This document shows positions 59,202 through 64,000 of a stretch of DNA of 64,000 nt, piece by piece. The position numbers and the translations under genes are program-made. Under the pieces are notes generated by a model, which worked only from the letters and a program-made list of their open reading frames with translations, ran no database searches and had not been told where the DNA came from. Position 1 is the first letter of the stretch; each line of letters starts with the position of its first letter. Location of the stretch: assembly GCA_023159155.1 (NCBI GenBank), contig JAJNNX010000001.1, positions 1,488,001 to 1,552,000 on the forward strand, given 5' to 3'. Origin of the DNA: Ustulina deusta. Lineage: Eukaryota > Ascomycota > Sordariomycetes > Xylariales > Xylariaceae.

Positions 59202-61884
59202 ACTTGCAGCTAAAATTATACTACCAGGGCGCTTCCCGACACATTTTAAAGCAAATGTTTGGAAAGACATCTCTGTCCTTAATGCTCCTAAGTATGAGAA
59301 TGACTGGCTCCGTAATTGGGGGCCGCAGAGCCTCATCGAGCTCGTCAGGTACTGCGCTCACATCAGCTAGCTTGTCTGACCCAAGTGGTAGTGTGCAGTC
59401 AGCTCGACAAAAGCTGAAGGTGGTTCAGCTGAAAATCAACCGTCATCAGTATTTATGCAATCCCTCGTAAAGAAAGCCATCATCATAAGAAGATCTGCCA
59501 ATCATGAAGCCATATTGCTATCCATTTGGGGGCGGCGAGCGAGACAGTGCGTTCGGGGTTGCCGGCCAATGCAACCCACCAGCGTGCAAGCCTCGACCCG
59601 GTCTGTTATTACCGCCCTCCCCCCGCCCTCCCTAGGACAAATAATATGTATGTATATAGCCATGGAATAACCTACGAAGGTGTTTAGACCCTCCGCACAA
59701 CAACGCAAATCTATGCATACCCCTATACTTGACCTTCGACGCCCCGGCACGGTCGGCTGCGATTTATTATCCTTGAATGGTGACCCTTGATGTGGGGACT
59801 CTTTTGTACTCGGCAACTTGCATGCTACGGGTGCTCTCCTTCCCTTCGCGCAATAGCTGCATGATGTATGGCGGCACGCCGGCTGGCTGCAACTTGATCG
59901 GTGTATATCCTGAAATATGGAAACCCGAATGCATCAAGTGGCGTCCAATATTCCCTCATTTGTAATTAAATTACGGCTGATCGCATTCATCAGCTTCTCT
60001 TGGAGTAACTACATGGCTACCTGTTATCGCTCGTGTTACAATCAAGCGAGCAAAACCGTGAAGGCCATGTTCATGAATATTGTTGATGAGTAAGCATTTC
60101 CAAAACTCAGAAGTGTTCTTCACGGGCTTCGCTGATCTATTTATGAACAGTACATTTTATTGTGTGTCCAACGCTTTACTGGCCTCGTTAGATGCCTGCT
60201 TATATAAAAAATTTGAAATACTTGGTTCCCTCTGTATCTTGTTCTGTGCTATGCGATTAATATGTGTTATCATAAAAGTACATGTAGGCGTACTCACCTT
60301 GCCCTTATACAAGGAGACAGGCTATACCTACACTTCCTTGTATAAATGCGTAATGTTTTAATTGGAGAACTTAACGATTGTAATAGAACACAACTTAGTT
60401 CAACTTGATCACCAGCGAGAAAGAATATGTGTGATGGACCAGTGGACCCTACGCTTGTCCCGAAGCAATTGGTGAGGCTATTCGCAAGTGCCGTATGGGC
60501 TAAGTGGGAGATGTACACTAACCACTTGGACCGGAAGCACTTCGGAAGCTGAGTCAGCAGCTCACATACTTGGTTATATAGCGAACGGCCCATACAGGCT
60601 GGGCCGCTCATATAGACCAATACACATACCGTTTTCTGAGCCCTAGATCCACTACACCGTCAGAATATGTTTGTGATAATTTTAATAGACAGTGGTCGCC
60701 AAATTTATGGTGTTGACTATACACCCGACTTGCCAGGTGTGCCAGCATTCGAGAACAGATAGCGAGCGCTTGTTTGTTTATCTATATTGCTTTCACTATA
60801 ATTAAGCCTTATAGGCTTAAAGATGAGTTTATATGTATAGCTGTATTGTGAAACACAGGGCAAACCATTGTCCATTATCTATACAAAAATGGCTAGTAGA
60901 AAAAAGGGGTTGATCCTGCTGCTGGACAGCTCACGGCTTCTAATTGGAGCTTCAAAGTCAAGCCAGGTTATTCTAATCCGGCGTACGGGCCCTGGTAATT
61001 CATTTCGGGCTGACCGAGAGCGAATCGACGGCCTTAGAATGTTTACTGGCTAGGAAAATCATGTGTTCTGGTATCTGAGCTATGGTCTGATAGGGGATTA
61101 AGATTGGGGCGAAAGTACTGGCTAGATTATCAAGTTTAGGACCTGTATTATCGAGACTGCGAGTGAGCTGGTAGCAAAAGAGAGCTTTTACTTTGGACTT
61201 GCATAACGATAAGCGCTGATGACTATTTGCGAGTTTGAGCTGGTTTTGCTATTTGAAGCCTAAGGCGTTTTAGTGTTGTTTAAATCTGACTAGAGTTGAA
61301 AGCTTTTTTTTTTTTTTTTAGCTCTAATAGGCATGCTGAAGGCGTTATATAATCTTATTTCTACTTGTTTATCTGTTGTTTTATCGTTGACTACTGACGC
61401 TTCTGCTTTGAAGCTTGGCCTGATATTAGGCGGCGGTGTATAACGCGCTAACTGTGACTATGGGTTTTAAGGCTGCGATTAGGTTGTACGATTTTGTTAT
61501 TTTATTAGTTTATTATTTGAAGGAGAGCGGTGGCTAGCTCTGTGGCTTGGAAAGAAGCGTGTAATAAAACAACTGTTACGAGAGACTTGGTAGCGACGTA
61601 AGCGGCTTTATTCTGCTATTTATTTTTGTGGAATAGTACTGTTGGTGGTTTGGATTTCGATTTTTGAAACTGGCTTTTAGTAGCGAACAGCGTTGAGGCG
61701 AAGCAAGCTAGATGGAAGAGAAGCTTTTTTTAAGGGATTTATAGTAGCTAATGTAGCTTGCTATGTGAAGCTGCTATGCTAGCTTTAGTATAAATGTGGC
61801 GTGCTTTAGTAAGTTATGGTCATGTGGTATGCTGACCCGCAGAGCCCACCGCCATAACCATATAGCCCACTTCAGAATACCAAG
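59202..61884. other. Gene-poor spacer with repeat debris
   Basis: No supported coding sequence. A minus-strand G4 motif (GGGAGGGCGGGGGGAGGG, complement of about 59612-59635) and an AT-rich patch at 60080-60360 are present. The part at 61230-61850 resembles 49500-49705 and has a T14 run at about 61306. Confidence 0.45.
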
Positions 61885-62202
61885 TTGCCACCATGGTTAT
61901 TCTGGCATTCCTTTTCGGAGTTGGCCCTACAGGAGTGGGTCGTAGAAGAACCAATCGTCACAGGCGACCTGATTTTTACTGTTAGTGCTATCGATATAAG
62001 AAGAAAAGGTGGCGACTTTGAAGCCTTGGTATTTGATCCTGAGAACTGTGTTTGGACTAACCCGGATGGGGTCGAGTATGGCTTCTATGATGGCAAATTC
62101 ACAGCGGCGAGGGTCTATTGGGGCATGTCACGTCCGTTCCCATATTGGTGGCATTTCGAGAGCGATATGAATAGGGAGCAGAAGCCAGTCCGAAAGTTCT
62201 AA
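61885..62202 (+). pseudogene. Gene fragment of unknown function
   Basis: A 105-codon frame with no ATG until codon 83. It reads like a real C-terminal exon (ELALQEWVVEEPIVTGDLIF, then ARVYWGMSRPFPYWWHFESD) and ends in a stop at 62202. A CAG acceptor-like site lies just upstream near 61878, but no matching 5' exon was found in the AT-rich sequence before it. It is either a fragment or the last exon of a damaged gene. Not recognised. Confidence 0.4.
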
Positions 62203-62746
62203 GTAGTACAGCCCCGTTTCTATTGTTTTCCCTAGTTCAACGTAGATAGTAGAATCTGCTATCGATCTATCACTATTGTCAAGCAAGGCGGTATTCTATT
62301 ACGGCCATGGGCGTTGAGGTCTATGACCGTTTTATCACACTACGTGATGTATTTGACTGTAGATTATTTCTTTAACCGCATATTGTGACAATGCTAGAAC
62401 CTGCTCTACATCACCTGAGAGGTAGAGGCAGCCACGTCGGGGGATATTGATTTGCAGGTAACAATAAGCGAGTCAACTAAGGTATTCGTTAGGGAGGCTT
62501 AAGGGAGCTCCCACTACAGAGTGAAGATAGAAGTTCACACTGTCGTCAGTTCATTGAGGTAGGGGTCAATAAGTGTGTAAGATTGATAGCTAAAGAACTA
62601 AACTAAGAGAGTGACTAGATACAGGAGATTCATTCATTATATAGACATAGGAAATGAGGGCTTAGGAGAAAACATAGTGATCTAAGTGATCTGGATGATC
62701 TGTTGGATTTAACAGATCCGATAGATCCAATGACGGTGCTTCATAA

Positions 62747-62987
62747 GGACATAGTCCGCCAATTCAATTTTTTAATTTTATTTTTTATTTTTCGTACCCT
62801 ACTTACCGTTTTCGGCTTTCCTCTCAATATTGTTGTACGATTATATGTAAGTAAACTTGTGCCGAACGTGTTATATATTATATTTATATTATATTCTACG
62901 TAGCTAACTGCTTAATTATTTTATTAAAGTAGAAATTGCTGTATTATTTAAATTAAAATCTAAAAATTGAATTGGCGGACTCTGTCC
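62747..62987. repeat. 241-bp inverted-repeat element (MITE-like)
   Basis: The left end GGACATAGTCCGCCAATTCA is mirrored at the right by TGAATTGGCGGACTCTGTCC; the arms match over about 34 bp with few differences. The interior is AT-rich and noncoding. The flanks are CATAA and TAATG, so the exact target duplication is unclear. Confidence 0.7.
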
Positions 62988-63795
62988 TAATGGACCTCCA
63001 CATCCATTAGATCCATGTCACGTGACCTCTCATCTTTTAGGGGGTCATGTTTCCATTTTGGGTCTTGTCCTGTTGGGTCACCCTGGGTGGTCTTCGTTTT
63101 GTAACAGGTGAATTATAGCACAATAACCATGAATTAATAAGCCTTTTAGCCGGATTTTTTTGTACAAGTAACGATTAATAGAAAAGCTAACTCCTAAATC
63201 CAACCGGACACTACAGCCTTGATCCTATCCACCAAGCATAGAATTAGAGGAAGCGGACTGCTGCGTTTTATAGTTATGGAATGAGTGCCATTATTTTTTT
63301 CTTGTTTTATTTAAAGAGGTTGAGCTAACTAAATACCTTGGTACTTTAATATACTCCAACTAAGACGAGTGCTGGGTAGATCCCTTTAGAACTGCAGCGA
63401 TGCTACGATGTTCGAGTTTAAGCCAATACAAAGCTACCATGCATGCCACCCCCTACCGTAAGTATGCAGTTGCAACCCACTAAGACTCGTATCCAATAGT
63501 TCCATTGGGGGCGAGGCGTGGCATTTATTTCACTATGGTCTTGAATTTTCGGTATCATTTCTCTAGGACTTTCTTAAAGTATAAACGTGCTATTATCATT
63601 CATAGGAGGCCTCGAGGGGCAGTTATAAGAGCAGGTCTCCTTCAGAAGTGTATAACCATTTATTTCTTAATTACTATTCAGCAAGACCAGATGAAATGGA
63701 CTCTACTTATACGTGAAACTCACTCCATTTTGCCCATTTCACCGTTTTTTCCTCGTTGGGTACTCGCTGCTCGCTCGGACACCCGTCTTTAGCAT

Positions 63796-64000
63796 GTCAG
63801 GTAACCCCTCACCACCAGAGTATATTGGATGGCGACTTGAAATTTTCGTTGGCATTTTCACTGCTCTTCAAGTCATTATCGTCTATTTGCGTTTCTATGC
63901 ACGATCTCTCACCGCGAGTCCATACGGATTAAACGACTGGCTGGTGTTAGCCGCTCTATTCAGCCAGCTAGTACCATAGTGATAGGTTAGTAATCGCTGT
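63796..64000 (+). CDS. Rhodopsin-like fungal membrane protein, 5' part
   Basis: From ATG 63796 the frame reads MSGNPSPPEYIGWRLEIFVG and then ALQVIIVYLRFYARSLTASP and YGLNDWLVLAALFSQL. This is the start of a protein of the rhodopsin-like family (PF20684): one membrane helix, an R-rich loop, then the conserved DDW-like NDWL at helix 2. TAG, TGA and TAG follow in frame at 63977-63985. Either an intron starts near there (a poor GTACCA donor) or the gene is broken. The window ends too soon to decide. Confidence 0.6.

Overview
This window comes from a filamentous ascomycete, most likely a Sordariomycete and perhaps Hypocreales (inference). The protein families are typical of Pezizomycotina: allantoate-permease-like MFS, MARVEL, fungal CorA-like proteins, rhodopsin-like membrane proteins and C11orf54-type DUF1907. 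Genes carry many short GT-AG introns with CTAAC-type branch points. Transposons have been converted to AT-rich, stop-filled sequence by C-to-T/G-to-A transitions, the signature of repeat-induced point mutation (RIP). No virus, CRISPR array, rRNA or tRNA was seen.

Left arm (1-24 kb): accessory and decaying. A second-copy cytosolic alanyl-tRNA synthetase pseudogene (867-12152) is split by a Fot1/pogo-like DNA transposon (1111-9197), which itself contains a Ty3/gypsy-like LTR retrotransposon (2199-8354; 240-bp LTRs, TTATA target duplication). Then come a 17-exon MFS transporter, a GABA/amino-acid permease with one internal stop, a divergently transcribed proline iminopeptidase, a broken rhodopsin-like gene, a small inverted-repeat element and an LTR remnant.

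Middle (24.4-45 kb): gene-dense and mostly intact. It holds a hypothetical acidic protein, a polytopic membrane protein, a Hal2-type bisphosphate nucleotidase/inositol phosphatase homologue, a PAP2/Aur1-like protein, a BTB protein, a nucleotidyltransferase-like protein with a probable GC-AG intron, a C11orf54-like DUF1907 protein, a MARVEL protein and a CorA-like protein. A TACCTA-motif-rich spacer (31-33.5 kb) separates two of them.

Right arm (45-64 kb): accessory again. A second, uninterrupted Fot1-like copy (45119-47042) lies in the opposite orientation. It is followed by a C2H2 zinc-finger relic, two fungal proteins of unknown function, an intact casein-kinase-1-like kinase, an F-box-like pseudogene, an adenylate/UMP-kinase-like gene, a decayed CorA-like gene, a small inverted-repeat element and the start of another rhodopsin-like gene. 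A pair of short same-orientation repeats with a covarying hairpin brackets the 49.8-54.9 kb block.

Together the window reads as a conserved gene island between two transposon-rich, RIP-exposed arms. Every nonsense codon that could be examined in the decayed genes is explicable by a single RIP-type transition, which suggests mutation outside the transposons as well as inside them.
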